Shown: positions 1 through 15,200, counted from the stretch's first letter. The stretch: 46,610 nucleotides of DNA from Saccoglossus kowalevskii (GCF_000003605.2 NW_003114461.1:77139-123748), one strand, 5' to 3'. The notes: a model not told the origin generated them from the sequence alone. Translations and numbers: made by a program.

Positions 1-243
1 TTTTCCCAGGAACAAGAAACTAAACCCATTTTTAGAGGGGGCTCATCTTTCTTGATTTAATGTTTGTTTACAATCATTGTTTTATTGCATAACAAAAATA
101 AATAATAATAATTTATGTCAAAATTGCATCATTTGTGATTTTTATTCACTCGTTCTACATTATTATTTTTATTGTATTTTCTTTGAAATCTGACATCATG
201 TGATGGATTTTTTTGACTTATTCCAATTAATTTTGTTTTACAG

Positions 244-289
244 AATCCCAAAAGAAACTAAAAAGGAAGCAGAAAGAAGACTTAAGAAT
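244..289 (+). CDS. LMO7: LMO7-like exon: CH-domain segment
   Basis: A 46-bp exon between ttttacag and gtaagt. It starts with the last base of a codon, then reads [15 protein letters not shown] and ends in phase 0. The closing RRLKN joins directly to VCSTLYWLG of the next exon, like the RRVKNVLITLYWLG block that I recall in vertebrate LMO7. This is the first exon visible; earlier CH exons are outside the window. Confidence 0.75.
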
Positions 290-3200
290 GTAAGTAACCT
301 ATGTTATCAGTTACTATCATATATTTCATGTTGGTTACTTGCAAATGGTTAAATTCAAAACTAATTTCTAAAAGTAACGTACATTAGAACACTTTAGTTT
401 GCAAAAGAAAAACGTCTGCGAATTTTGCAAGTCAATGAAAATTAAGGTACTACTCCACATCAGAACTTAAACAGGATAAATTCTGACCACCAAATATTAT
501 GTAGTCACCCCCTCCCCCTCCTCAACTGAATGAATTCTTCATGAACATTGACATACCCTACATTTATATACGAAGCCATGGACCAGTTACTTGCACCAAT
601 CCAGACCACCAACCTTTTCTTGAATCTTCGGTATAGCTTTCATTCTGTTTGTGCGTATCACCGAAACACTGCGATGGCTGTTCTGCCTGATTTACTCAGT
701 AAGCCCTTCTACTGTGTTTGACTGGAATTCCTAACATTTTTTGTTGGATTTTTTGTATTCAATGCTGGCCACATGGACTGATTTCTTTGTGCTGTGATTG
801 TGTATATACTGACACAAAATGGTCTCAAGTTTCAACAATACAGGCAACAAGCAATTTTGACCTCTGAGATGTCTTAATTTGAGGGAAATATGCAAAATAT
901 GTGTAATTTAAATGAAAGATATTCGTTGTGGCATCTCGTATATTAAAGAGTGATGTTATTTGAAATGCAAGTTGTCATGTAGTGCAAGTCAGAGTTCTGT
1001 AGAGAGGCAGTTCAATGAAATCTGGGTCAAGTGGCTAAAATAACGCCATATGTCAGCTGTTCCGTTTTCTTCTCAAGTTGTAGATGTGGCAGTAAATGGT
1101 GGTGAGATTATGTTAGTGATTTGTTCACCATCATTGTTATTAAAACAACAATTACTTGATTTCATCAAATTTATGCCATTATTGTTACAACATTTCCACT
1201 CTGTTTATGTGCTACTGATTTGCAGCATATCTCATGGCGGGGGGGGGGGGGGTAATCTTAATAATACAGCTGTGGGTGAGATAAAATACGGAATAAACTT
1301 TTGAACTATACAAAACATTGGGGATCAATCCCTGCATCAGATACCATCTGATAAATTCAGTCCAAAAATTGATAGATAAAACGATTTTAATATTGTCCCT
1401 GTTTTGGGGCTTACTAGAGTATATTTGATTTACAAATGTAGTTTAATAAACTATAAACTGTGTTAATCAGGTTGGCACTGAGCTATTATTTACTGTGCAG
1501 TTGTCCTAGAAGTGGGGAACACTTAATTGTGTCTTTACATTATTGCAATTCCATGTAGGAAAAGTACTAAAGTGTCAATTTGCCCGCTTCCTTGTCATCA
1601 TCTGCTGTTAGACTGTGTTAAGAAATTGTGTCTGTGTTAAAAGCATTTGAGGAGTTTTTAAAGTACATCTCTAGTTATTGACTCTAGAGTGATACAAGTA
1701 GCCGTCATCTGAATGTCCTTTTATTGCTGTCTTACATTTCATCTCTTTGTAATGGAATTGTGGGGTATTTGTGTCTGCTCGTTTAACCATGTGTGACATA
1801 TACTACATTAACTATTTTTCATATAAATATTCCTTTATTAAGGTAGAGATGCAGGTTTGTGGACACTTTGGAGTGAAATTTTTTTTTTATCTTTTTATTA
1901 TTCAAATAGTCTTGGCTATAGACTGTTAAAATTTTGTAGAATTTTTAATAGTTGAACATACTCAAAAGACGATTTTAAAATATAGATAACAGGTGCAAAC
2001 ATTCTCTTTTTTGAATGCTTAGCAAGATTGAGCAAGGCTGTACATAAATATTAAAAAAGAAACACGGTGAAAAAAAGTAATGACGGGATCTCCATATTAT
2101 GCACAATATTTAACTTTTTACATAATGATAATACATTCAAATTTGGAACTGTTACAGCCATTTTAATTATGAGCATTAGCAAACTTCTTACTGAGTGAAT
2201 TGTTATGTAAATTAGCAATTATCTCAGCTTCTTTTTAGTGTCCATCCCAGAACTTAAAAAAAAAAATTGCTCTTAGATGCTTTGACCTATTGTTTTGAAA
2301 TTTTCACTAATGATTGACAATGTGTTTATCTTCAAAACGCCGTGGGGGCATTGTTTTTGGTTGAACAGTGTTACAACAATCGTACAGACAACTAGCCTGG
2401 GTGTTAATTTATGCATAAACTTGAAGTAGTGAAATTTGAGCTTCTGCCCTGCAAATTTGACAACCGGTAGACAGTTTTCAAGACGGTAGACAGTTTTCAA
2501 GACGGCAATTTCTTCATAGTAATTAGATGTACCCGTAAACCAATTTTGACAGGAAACAGAAGCATAGTTTAGAAGCTATTTTTTTAAATTACTTTTGACC
2601 AAAAAAGCACATTTTTGTGCATATTTCAAACTATAGTGTCCATAAAAAAAATACTAAAAAATTTTTTAAATTCATACAATAAGCTTTCCGAAAATATATA
2701 GTTTTGTGGACAAGGAAGGTCATCTTGGTTTCTTAATTAACTAATTAAAATACCTGTCAGGTAGACTGCATCTCTACCTTAAGTGAAAATGAAGACAAAG
2801 TTACCTCCCACACCTTACCCTAATCTTGATATATCATCTTTACCTTATACCCTATCTCCCTTACCTTGTACCTATCACCTTCACCTAATACCCTGTAATT
2901 TTACCTTGTACTGTGTACCGCTATGCTTACAGAGACATAAGCTGCGTTTCTTGTCAGTATATATTCTTATTTTAACCCATGTGCTGCTGCGCCCCAAATA
3001 ACCTTTGTAGTATTAAATGAACACCATGGGTATGAAAAAAAAGTCCTTAGACTACTGGAAAATAAATTTTTGGTTGACCCAGATTCCATATTCCAACTAT
3101 ATGCATACAGCATACTCATAGATATATGCAATGCTGTTTGGAGTATCACCTACCACATTCTCTGTACAACTTACCGGTATCTATATAGTCACAAAGTGTA

Positions 3201-6200
3201 GTAATCATTTTTTGCAGCTGATTTTTTCATGTTATATAACATTCATTTCATACGTTTTCCAGGTATGTAGTACTCTGTACTGGTTAGGTAAAGCAGCTCA
3301 TAGTTTGCCCAAGTACAGAGGACCGCAGCTAAACTTGAGGGCATTTGAACAGCTGTTGTGGCCCTCAAATCTCAGCAAGGTACAGTACACAACAGTAACA
3401 TTTCTTTGCTGACTTTGCTCTTTACCCAGAGGTTGAAGTGTTGACAGTGCCAGTGTGCGTGTATTTGCATTTCAAATGAGAAGATCTCACTTCAGGTATC
3501 ACACCACAATTGGACTCTCCATAAACGAATAGAATAGATTTTTTGTTTGTTTGTTTCTAAAATTAAAAATGCAAAAACTGTTATTATTAAATCATAAATA
3601 TTAAAATTTTGTGCAACGGAGTAAAATGTAAATTATCTTCCTGTAATGTTTTCGTTTGGTATTGACTGATTATAGTTTGTGAAAAGTGTGATTACGGTAC
3701 TTGAAATGCAGGGGTGTTTCACGCAATGCGCAGTAGTTTTGTACTGGTTTGTGAAATCCATCAGTAGATATACTGTAAAACAATTTATTTTCATTGACAT
3801 TTAATATCACTATTTTAATGTGAGCATATATATATTCACTGTGTTTTAATTTCACGGATTTGACAAGGAAACAATGAGTTTTATTGTTATTTTACTTTTT
3901 CACATAGATTTAATTTAGCGGATTTTACTTATCAGCAAAAATAGGAAAATTAAAAACCAGTGAATAATTAATTAATTTACAGTACATTATGTAGCAATTG
4001 TTTCCTCAACAAATAAATAAAGATTATAACTTATTCATTGACCACCAGAGGGCGCTGATCTATGAAATATTGAGGTCATTTTGAACGCATTCATAGAACA
4101 TTTTCCATTCAACTATTTAATTTCTGTGTAGGTTTTTGCCTACTTAAATATAATATATGTTACAAAATGTAAATATGTCAATGCATGCCAATTGTACTGT
4201 GGCATTTAACTTCAAGATTTTAATTGTTTATGCAAATTCATGAGTTTGCCAGTAAAACAACGAGTATATTACATATTCATATAGGTTTAATTTTAGTGGA
4301 TTTCACTTGTTAGCGAAAATAGTGAAATTAATCTCAGGGAATATTTAATTCTTTTACACAGATTCCTTTTTTCAGATTTTTATCTGATTTTGAAATTTGT
4401 TCCAATGAAAATAACGCTAAATTTCTATACCGGGTAATTCTTGTCTTGCTTGATATACAATAAATTTTTTAAGACTCGTACAAATATACAGATACTAAGT
4501 TTTACAAACTTGTGTATTTCATAATCGTCAAAAAAGATTGTTACTAATGTCTTCTTCATCCTATTATTGTTTCAAGGAATCATGGTCAAAAACAGAAACA
4601 TCGGTTAAGTTAAAAAAATCTCATTCTCTTGAGGACATTTTAGACACCACAGACTCTTTGAACAATAACGTAAGTAAACCCAAGATGGATGCTTACCGTA
4701 ATCGATATTCGGGAAACTACAGCGATTACAATTACAGTCGGGAGAACGGTTACGGAAATGATATCAGCAGTCATGAACGGAAAAATCCTGATGAATTTGT
4801 GCCATCGGAAACTCAAAAACGAAACGATAATTTCGGCTACAGGCGGCCGAGTATGCCAGGTGGATTAAGTAAAGAACAAGCGACAAAGTTTATCGCTCCT
4901 GAAGTTCCGCAGCACTTTAGGTTTTCGTCGGGAGAAGATGTGAAAGTTGCAAGACCAAGTAAAGAGTTATTAGAAGAGCAGAAAAAGAAAAATAACGAAG
5001 ATCAAAGCGCATGGATGTCGGTGAGTTTTCTTTTTGCATTTGTGTCTGATAAAAATCCAGCAAGTTGTTTCTAGAAATTTAAACATCATACCATTGCCGC
5101 AGAATTGAACAAAACTGTTCTGTTTTTTAACAGCTCTCATGACACCGTAGTAACAGCTGAAACGAATTTTAGTGTCCTGTGATAAATTGTCTTTTCTAAT
5201 TTTTTCCGTCTGACTACTACTGTAAAATACTTAATTTTCGCTTGGAATTAATTTTTGCTATTTTCGCTGAAGGAATGGTTCAGTGAAAATAAAATCCTAT
5301 ATTTTACATTCAACTTGCCAATCAGTGAAAATAAATTCCATACAAAACACCCAAAAAGTCTTTTCAGCGAAAAATAATTCCAACTAAAATAAAGTATTTT
5401 ACAGTACTCATAAAAATGTTTTTCTTTTGACCGTGAGTTATCACAAGTGGTTGTCTTAAGACGAGAATATTGCCTAGTATGTATCCTAACATATTTGGTG
5501 ATCATGGATTTTTAATCAACCAGTCAATATTTCAACGTAATTTGGGGTTTAAAAACTAATTATTTTAATGTCATCTAAATTTTGAAATGTTTACGTTATT
5601 AAATGACTTGGCTTCTAACACCTGGGTTTGTTCTATGCAAATTGAGCTGCTCACTTTGTTTTCCTGGATTTTTAGAGTCTCTCCACCTGGAAGCAAAGAC
5701 GTATCAGTGCCACGCACACAGAACGAGAACGCAAGGCTGAACGAGAACAATATGAAGAAGGCAATAACAATGATTCAAACCGTAGGAGTAGCATTAAACC
5801 TTTCCATCAGATAGTAGAAGAACGGTAAGCATTTTTAAACTTAAAAAGAAATGTGTAAGTAAGAAGTAAGAACATACTTTGGTTTGCCAGCAATGGTTCT
5901 TTACACAAAGTTGTTTGTATATTCGTAATTTTTTTTTGTGATCATTTACAGATTAAACTTTTAATCACCAGACTTTCTCACCAAAATTTTGCTTGACTTT
6001 TTTCTCATATTCTTAAATATTTCTGGATATGAACCCGAATTTTAGTGCCAACAGAATTTTAGTCAACTCTCAGTTTTTACTCAAAAAAAAATGCAGGCTA
6101 TAAATGGGATTATTTTGTGAATTTGTGATGAAAATAGAGAACTGGTGGTGTAAAGGTTAAAACCCAGGACATTACCAGAAATTTGTCTTTGCGCTTGTAA

Positions 6201-9200
6201 TGTTTTTTGGGCTTCTACCATTTGAGAGAACTTTTCCAAAAGATTTGAGTTAACACTGTTGGTATTTTACTCTCTGATTGTGTAGTTATAATATTTATCT
6301 GACGGGTATTTGGTTTCAGACTAAGAAAAAAAGATGATGATTTCATTAGCATACTTGACAAACCAGTGAAAGAAGTGAGTGAAGATAGAGCACTCTTAGA
6401 TGAGATATTGACATCAGTTACTCTTGAAGATGATGGCAGCGTGCATGGTAGCCAGAGATCCGAAGAGGAACGAGAAGAGGTTAGTCTATTACTGTAATCT
6501 CTGAGAAAGTATATGATTGAGCAATAATGCTGAATGTATCGTTGAGTTGTGTGGGATAAAACATTGCATTGTGGGTATTTTCCTCAGATCTTGGTCGTAC
6601 AAAATTTGTTACCTTGTTCGTTTAGACATTGCATCCCAGAATGCATTGTAGAAATATTAATCATGCTGTAAAAGATGTGACGAAAAATGTTAGAGAAAAC
6701 TTTACAATGTTTTTTTTCTGGGTTTTGGCAGAAAGAAGATTGATTTTTACTTACTGAATGCTACAACTTTTATTGCAGATTCTTAATATATCTTCAGTTT
6801 AATGCTGCTGTTCATATTATAACTAACACTGAATTTCTTTCTTTCAGTCTCTTTCTAGCTATGTATTGTAATTGTTATCTGCTTTTTAACTTTCAGAAAC
6901 AGACATTAAATTTTTTGAACGCCATATCTTTTCCAACTAAAATTTACACAATTTGCACATTTTAGCATACACGTACAGCTTGATTCACGTAGGATTGATA
7001 CTCCCATTAAAATACCTATAATACACACAAATGTTTATATTTTGGAGAAAATCTTGGTTATAAATAGTCCCACAGTCTCACACACATCGGAAGTCAGCGT
7101 GACGTGGGAGCAAACAAGTATAGAGCAGCTATAGAAATGCATAAATATGTTTAAAAGGCGGCAGTCGTCGCGCCGCGCCGCGTCCTGTTTGATATGGGAC
7201 TCATAGCAACGTATACAACGCGTGTAAAATACATTGTTTATTTACATGAAATTCGAATGTAAATGTAAAAAATATATACTACCGGGTATATATAAATATA
7301 TACCCAGTACTAAAAAACAAACAAATAAAATATTTCAAACAAGGATATTGAAAATGTTTTTAATTATATTCATTGCCATTTGATCTTCTTCCATGCATTC
7401 GCTGCTATGCCAAGAAACCGTGATGTGCACTATGAAAGTATTTATAATCTTGATTCTCTTAAAAAATACTAAACATTTGCTTGAATTATAGGTATATGTT
7501 TATACGTGAATAGTTCGTCAATCGTATGTGAATCAAATCGCACGCTGTCTTCACACGTTTGTCATATTTCTATGAATTTTTTTTCAATTCTGGACCAAAT
7601 GGGCATGATTTCCAATTGGCTACAGACCTTGATAAAAATCTTTCAAACAAATATGGAAAAACAATGCAGGCTTATTTTGTCAAAAGTGATAAAAGTTGGC
7701 CTTGGCGTTCAAGGGGTTAATATAATTCTCATGCTACTCTGTCCTCTGCCTCGGGTAAAAACTGTTTCTTTTTAAGTGTCTAACATCTCCAATTGTTAAT
7801 GATGTAGAAAAAATATGCTTCAAGCAAAATGTAAAAATATGTTTGTTTTTTTAAACTATCCATCTTCTTCATACATATATTATGAAAAGAATCTATAATA
7901 ATATGTGCTTTTTGCATGTGTGTAGAGATTGCACTTTTACTTGATAGCTCATTTGTGGATCTGAGCCTCTCTGGCACTCACTGCATTTCCGGCTAGGATA
8001 TTCTTCAATCTGTGTTTTGTTTTTCTGAGTAATTATTTGTGTTACAGGCCTACAGAAGGTACATGTACCAGTACTATGACAACAGAAATCCAACTTCTGG
8101 ATACTCATCCAGACCTTGGCAGCCCTATCCTCCACAACCTGCTGTCCACAGATGGAACAGCCCTCACGATGAGGCAGCCTTGTATACTCAGGCTGCCCGG
8201 CAACCGCCTCCAGTCATGCCACGAAGAGTAAGCATGGTGATGTATTCCTGGGTCACTGCATACACTGCATATATTGTGCATGATGGCATCTGATTGGATG
8301 ATATGATTAAATTTGCATGCAATATTATAACTATTTGCATGCTGTGAATCCGATTTCATTGACCAATAATATCAGCAGGTGTTAGTCACATGACTTATTG
8401 TGATTTACTGACAAATCTTTGAGAACAGTGATGCGATCAATAAATAATTTTTAATCAATTTAATTCTTAATTTAAATCATGAAATTTAACATACAAATCA
8501 TTGTTTTGGACATCAAAACATGATTCTATTAACGAAACATTTCTATTAAATGAAAAAATACCAGATTTAGTGTATAGCTTTCATTGCTCAAATCTGTTCA
8601 TACCTCGAACAATTGGAATAATTTCACATCTTTTTTTTTGTCAAACAAAAATTTTATGGTATTCATGTTTGCAAAAATGCCTAATATTTGACAAAATCAC
8701 ATTCAAATATTAAGATAGATGTCTTGTCAGTGAAAAATGCTGTGGTTACGCATCGATTGTGTCTATGGTAAAAAGTTATAAGGAATGATTGTTTGGTGTT
8801 TGCACATCTTTTGTTTTCCATTGAAAATTAAAAAATCCTTCAAGTCTATTTAAGGAGTAGTATAAAAACTAAATATAAAATGCTTAAGATGCTTCATAAT
8901 GAACTCTCTTCTTTATCATGTTGTATGCTACAATTCCCACATTGCATTGCAGTGCATGCAAGTCTACATTTGTGCTCTCACAAATTCACCCGGACAACCC
9001 CTTGTGACAAAATGGTTGGGTCCATCATTGTGACCTGGCTGGACCAAACCATTGTAAGGATAGGGGTGGTACAGTACTAACCATCTGTAGGATTTCGCTT
9101 TATATGCATGCTTACGTTATATACTTTTTCTTCAGCGATGCGGTTTTGCGTAATCGCAAACAATCTGCCTGATGTATTCTAATGTACTAACTTTATTTAA

Positions 9201-12200
9201 AATTTTGTCCACAGCGTCTTCTGATTAATTGTTTTTACTTTAATAACTACTTGCACACTAATACTGAATGCCATTGGTTGCCGTACGTACGCATGTCAAA
9301 GACTAATAAATGGCAATCATAGTATATTGCTCGGTATCTATCATCAGTCGTATTTCTTTTGAAAAAGTGCCACAATCGACGCAAGAGTTCGTTCAAATTT
9401 TATGTAAACAAGCAGTGTATTTTAAACATGTTGTAAATCGCATGGGACCCACATGATATGACGTAACGATTGTGGCACTTTACGACTAATTATCTTATGG
9501 TATGCTTTCTTATTACCTCATGTTTTAGATCAATGTTAAGTTGTTTTGTATATTGAGAAAAACCAATTTGAACACCTTGTACAGTTTTACTGGGGGAACT
9601 TGATTAGAGATCTCAGAAATTGTAGAACATAGAGTTATAACTGAAGTTGAATCTTCTGTTTGGATTATGCGAAAATATTATTTCAAAAATACCGATATGC
9701 TCGACGCCTCGTAAAGGTCACGTATCCTGGTGTGCAATTATTTTCTGAAAATTGACTTAAATTGAATTATTGGCAATCATTGCTGCTTTAGTTAAACAAA
9801 CAAACACCTTCAAAAGTGCTAGGATGTGTGACCTTAGGAGTCATGCATAAAACAGATTATGTATATTTTTAGTAACTCTCTATTATCTTCCTTGATAGTT
9901 ATTATTATTTTTCTTTCCTCTTGTCACAGACAAAGCCATATCACAAGACTGCTTCAATTCCTCTGGAAAAGCCCGTTATTATGACAGCGGATGAAACTGT
10001 TCGAGAAAGAACTCCACCAGATCGGCCTGGTAGACCAGCCATTATCAAGGCCACTGAAATACCTGCTCAGAGGAGACCGGAACCTCGCACACGCTTTGAC
10101 AATGAAAGGTTTGGGAGACAGCAAGAGCAGCCCAGAAGCACTAGGTCACAGCCATTAGAAAACAGGAACATAGATGAATATTCACAGCCGAGTGGCAGAC
10201 ACGAACAACCAATATCAAATGAGAGACAACAGCCCGTTGAAAACCGATATATAGATGCCAAGCCAATGTACAGGCGAGATGAGCCCAGTTCACCCCCTTC
10301 TAGAAACCGATATAACGATGACCATATAAGGCATAGGCCGCGAGAAGAATATAGGGGCGATGTTCCCCCTGCTGAGAGTTACGAGAGGAGAGACAAACCC
10401 AAGAAGGAGCCACCCCCTGTTGCTAGGAGACCGAAAAGTAAGGATGTTGTTGATCTTTCATCTCTGAAACAAGCTGAGAAAAAGAGACTGAGTTCCGGAA
10501 TTCTGGATAGAGTTGCCGTGTTCAATGATGGTGGAAACCAAGCACATAACAGTAAGCCCGATAACAGGTCAAAGGTAAGAATACGTATTGATGACATCTA
10601 TCAAATCAAATTGCTGTGCGTTCGACATAATCTCAGGTTTTTATAAACATTTATTTTCTGTTTGTTTACAGTCAGCGTTTAATGAAATGACTATATGTAT
10701 TAATCAAAGACCACACAACGAAAAAGGATTTGGTTTTGTAATGAGTGGCGGTATCGACAAGAATAAACCACTTTATGTTGAGAAAGTAGCATTAGGTTTG
10801 TAGTACAAAATTATTCTATAATTTTGCTAAATTTGTTTTTTGCTTGCTTTAATTATGTCATCTCAAATTTTAACATTCCTGCTTCCATTTGCATCATTTA
10901 TTATTCGGTTAGTTTCATAAGTAAACATTTTTTTTTAAGTTTTTGGAAATTTTTTTGAAATATTTGAGTACATGTATGCAGTCAAATTATCTGAATCCAT
11001 GAAAGTACACTGATTTTGAGCACCATAATTATTCCCACACGTTGCTTGTTTTTATGAATTTTCTTGTAAATTCTTAAAAATTTTGGAGCATAAATGAACA
11101 TAAATTCCTATTGCCTACAAATGTTTGCCAAAATTGTTGAAACAATAAGCGTAAAATTTGTGAAGGTTTAAAAAAAGTGATGAAAGGTTAATGTTGTTCA
11201 AAGGTCAAAGGTCAATACCTGCAACAATTTCCTGCAAAGCATTCTGGGAATTTATAGTGTCTAGGTCATCCAAGGTCACGATGGATGTATTTGCCTTCTA
11301 GGGGGCTCTGCTGATATATGCGAGTTGTGTGCAGGAGACGAAATAATCTTCATCAACAATCAAAATGCTGTCAGTTTTACTCATGATGCCGCTCTCAATG
11401 CTGTCAGTCAAGCTGTAGTCACAGGCAACTTGCAACTTAAAATTCGTCGCTATGGCAATAGAGGTTAGTATGGTGGTGGGGCTAAAGGAGATTAGAATCA
11501 TTTTGTTGGTGATGTACATCGCAGTTTAAAGTTTTACATTGTAGTACGTGGCGGCTAATTTCATGTGCAGGCAAAAGATCAAAACATTAGCAACGCTAAA
11601 TGGCATTATTTTCAACCATATACATCACATAGAAGCTTATTGTCAACAGAGGGCGCATTAATTTTTGGATGAAATTAATTTGCTACATCGCTTTTCACCA
11701 TACTGCTTTCACAGTTCAACAACTAAAAAAAAAAACATTTATGAAAATGAACAGTGATCTTGGCATTTCAAAAGTGTATGTCATTAATTGGCAGAGGTTT
11801 TTGCTAAGAGCCGGCCGCTAGCCATATGGCCTGCAATAAGCCCAAATTGGTCGCATACCCTCTCGACCTACGCCGGTCTTGCTGCAGCGCTTTTTATTTA
11901 AATTTTTAGCCTGTTGTTACAGGATGATTGCCTGCTATTAAATGCATTTGTGCAACCCCTGTATTGGTGATTATCGAATTGAAATGGACACCAGATTAAA
12001 ATACACAGATTCTATAGATTTGTGACCAATATTCAGATTGCATGGTAATACAAATCATTACCTGATGCGTTTTTGTCGAATATGCAAACATTTCAAAGAT
12101 ACATCATTAAATCATGCAGGGGTGAATTAAGGTTGATATGTATGTGGTGGCACTAAATGTATCCTCTCCCAAGTCTACCATAGAGGGTGTTTTACTTATT

Positions 12201-15200
12201 AAATTAAGCGGGGGTGTCGTCTCCTGCGCATGCGTCAGATGACGGGCTTGTTTATTAACAACTCATTGGTAGCGTACTTGACTTCTGTAGGGCCAGATGA
12301 ATCAAAACCGAGTAATATGAAGGTACACATACCAACTGTAGAGGAAACGCGACTGCCAGAGAACAACGTTCCCATTACAAGAACTACCCACGAGAAAGTA
12401 GAAAAAGTCATGGAACCAGAAATAAATACGCTTGTATCAAAAGCGTGGGAACCTGAACCATATATACCAAAAGCATGGGAACCGCAACCGTATGTGAATA
12501 GGACGCGAGAACCAGAGCCGGTTGTGCTAAAAAAAGAAGAACCTGCTCCGAAAAAGAAGGAAAGAGAGCGGTTTATCACTCGCTCTGGAGACCGATCAAA
12601 AAACAATGTTGCGGAAAAACCTATAGAAATCAAAACAGAAGTTGAAGTGAAAGCGCCTGCACCAGAAAAGGTGAGATTATTATTTGGTGGCAATCTGTGT
12701 GTTCTCATGGTTACAATCCACATTGATTAGTAAGCTATTAAAAATCATGTTAATTAATCTTACAACTCATCAGCATGTTTGGAGTTTTTATTTTATTTAT
12801 TTTTTTTGTTTATTTTCAAAAATCATAGTACATGTAATAAAAATAAAAAAAATGTCATGGTCATTTAACTGTCTAACGCATGTAATTAAATCATCACTTA
12901 CCGGAATGCTGTGTTTGTTTGTTTGTTTCTCTACTAAAAGCATTTCGCCAGTGACGATGAGGATTTGTTATTTTTAGAGGAGGTGAGTATGGCCCTTGTT
13001 ATGTTGCCATGGCAACGAGGATATTTGTTACTTGCACCTGCAAATCTACGTCAAAGTAGTGCATTCTCTCAGAGTTTTGTCATGAATGAATGTGTCCATC
13101 TTATATTATTGATTTATTTGATGAGCAATTACCGGTACGATTATTTAGAATGGTGTCACTTCCTTGTGTGGATTTTGAATTGCCACACCTGGTAGCTGTG
13201 ATTAATATACAGTGACTACATTATTGTTGACAACTTTTGATATTAATTCTATAGAGGAACAATTCACAGAATTCCCTGTAGCGATGCAATTCCTTTTATC
13301 TGAAATTGAAGTCTTTTTGCGATCCATATACTCTAAACAACGAATAACTGCACAACTAAAAAATGTTGTCACTTTGGCTGCAGTTATATTCGATCTAAGT
13401 AATTCTTCTTCATCAAGAAGTGCTTCCTTGCTAGAGATTGCATTGCATTGTGGTAAAACTCTGGATATATCACCCACAGTTCAGTACACTCACTGTGCCA
13501 GTTTTCTAAAAGTTATCATTATCAAGACTCTTGTCAAACTAAAAAGTTGAACAAGATTTGCAATATTCATTGATTTTATGTCTTTTATTCATAAGATTTT
13601 GATACATATTTTGTTTGATGTTGACCTGGTCTATTTTTTTGGGATTTCATGTTTTGAATACATGCAGAAATAATAAATAATGTTTATTTGGATTGACTGA
13701 ATAATCATAGCATGAACATGATGAAGTAACTAAAATCTAGGCTCAACTAATTTCCTAGGGCTGTGTAAAAATGATCTGAAAATGTCTATATTTTCTTGTT
13801 CATTTGATTACCTAGACCACAATAGACCATTTTCTGTTCACCGCGAGAATTGACGCATGAAATTTAACATAAAAGCAGGACAAACAAAGCCTTGTAGTGG
13901 CGTCATCGCATCACATGGAGTTGAACAAACACAAAAATAAAAAAAGTATTTTCACGTTTATTAATGTTCTATACACCTTTGATGATAGGCAATTTTGATG
14001 AGATAAGTGTATCCTTACACAATATTCCTGTCTCAAAGATCGGCATTTTGACATTGGGCTAAAAAGAAAAAGAAATTCAAAATTAAATCATTCAATTTTC
14101 GTGACAGATGTTTGGTCTGCGCCTTTCACAGAATACGCAAGATCTCGCAGTGAATGAAAAATTATCTTTTGTAGAAGTTTAATTAAATTTTCATTGCTAA
14201 ACCCTTTCATTTTTTCCCCAAAAAATTAACCTATGTGTCTGATATTATTTGAAAACTGGCATGTTGAGTGTACATGTCCCTGTACTCGTTGTTGTGCACC
14301 TTGTGTTGTTTTTGCAGACTTACTCATATCCAACACACACGTTTAAACATAAAATATAGTTGTAGCCTTATCTAACATAATATTTTCCACCATTTTTGAC
14401 TAAAACCAGACTAAGTATTTAATGTCTTTCTGATTTATTCTGATTAGTGTTCTACTAATATCCATCTTAATTGACAGCTAATATTTAATTGTTAATTTGG
14501 TTGATTAATTTAATTTTACCCACAGTCTAGAAAAGCGAACCATAGTTTTAATGATAATTTTCATGAACTGAAAGATAAAGACCTTACTTTGAGGAGAATA
14601 GTTCTCCACTCACCTATGTCTTGCCCGAATCAAGACGCAGAATAGCTAATTATCCCTTCCACTATTCTTACCATTTTTGAGTACCGTACTTTTATTAGTG
14701 TAGTGTTCCTAATCACTAGCATTATCCTATTCAGGAAAGCCATTTTATGTTCCCAGGTGATTTCACATGGCAAGGCCTGGATTTACTGATGTGTTTGAAT
14801 ACATTCATCGTCTTTGACCTTAATAATCAATTTTGCTATTATATAAATCACCTTGCCTTTGAATGTCAAACCCTATATTTATCTAGAAAGCAAACTGATT
14901 TTAATAGAAATCGCCATGATAAGATAAGATAAGATAACAGCTTTATTACAACCGTGTAGAAAATTTTACATTTCTAATTTGGTGTTTAAAATGTAATAAA
15001 GTTAATAATGAATTAATGACGTTAATAATGACGTTAATCTCACCAGAACTAAAACCTGAGCTTGGTACAGTCACAGTTACTAGTAACTGTGGTACAGTGA
15101 TTTGCGAGTTTGCCTCGTGTTGTGGAGAGGACGACTGCAGCTGATTCACTGCTTAATCTACAGTTGATATTATAGTACACCCCCCTCCCCCAAACATTAG

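Larger units (their letters stand above)
3380..4576 (+). other. Intron (1,197 bp) of the LMO7-like gene
   Basis: It contains one complete element of the TACTGTAAAAT family (3771-3984), a partial relative (about 4261-4362) and a CTCF-consensus motif between them (4042-4057). No exon is seen. Confidence 0.7.

Noticed and set aside
1050-1304. 84-codon frame with poly-Gly
   Set aside because: Created by the 14-base G run; no coding character.
12235-12723. Antisense 162-codon frame over the WEPxPY exon
   Set aside because: Shadow of the + strand exon, which has splice sites in phase with its neighbours.
13212-13550. 112-codon open stretch inside an LMO7-like intron
   Set aside because: No acceptor in a matching phase and no donor; the antisense strand is open too; the sequence resembles nothing I know.
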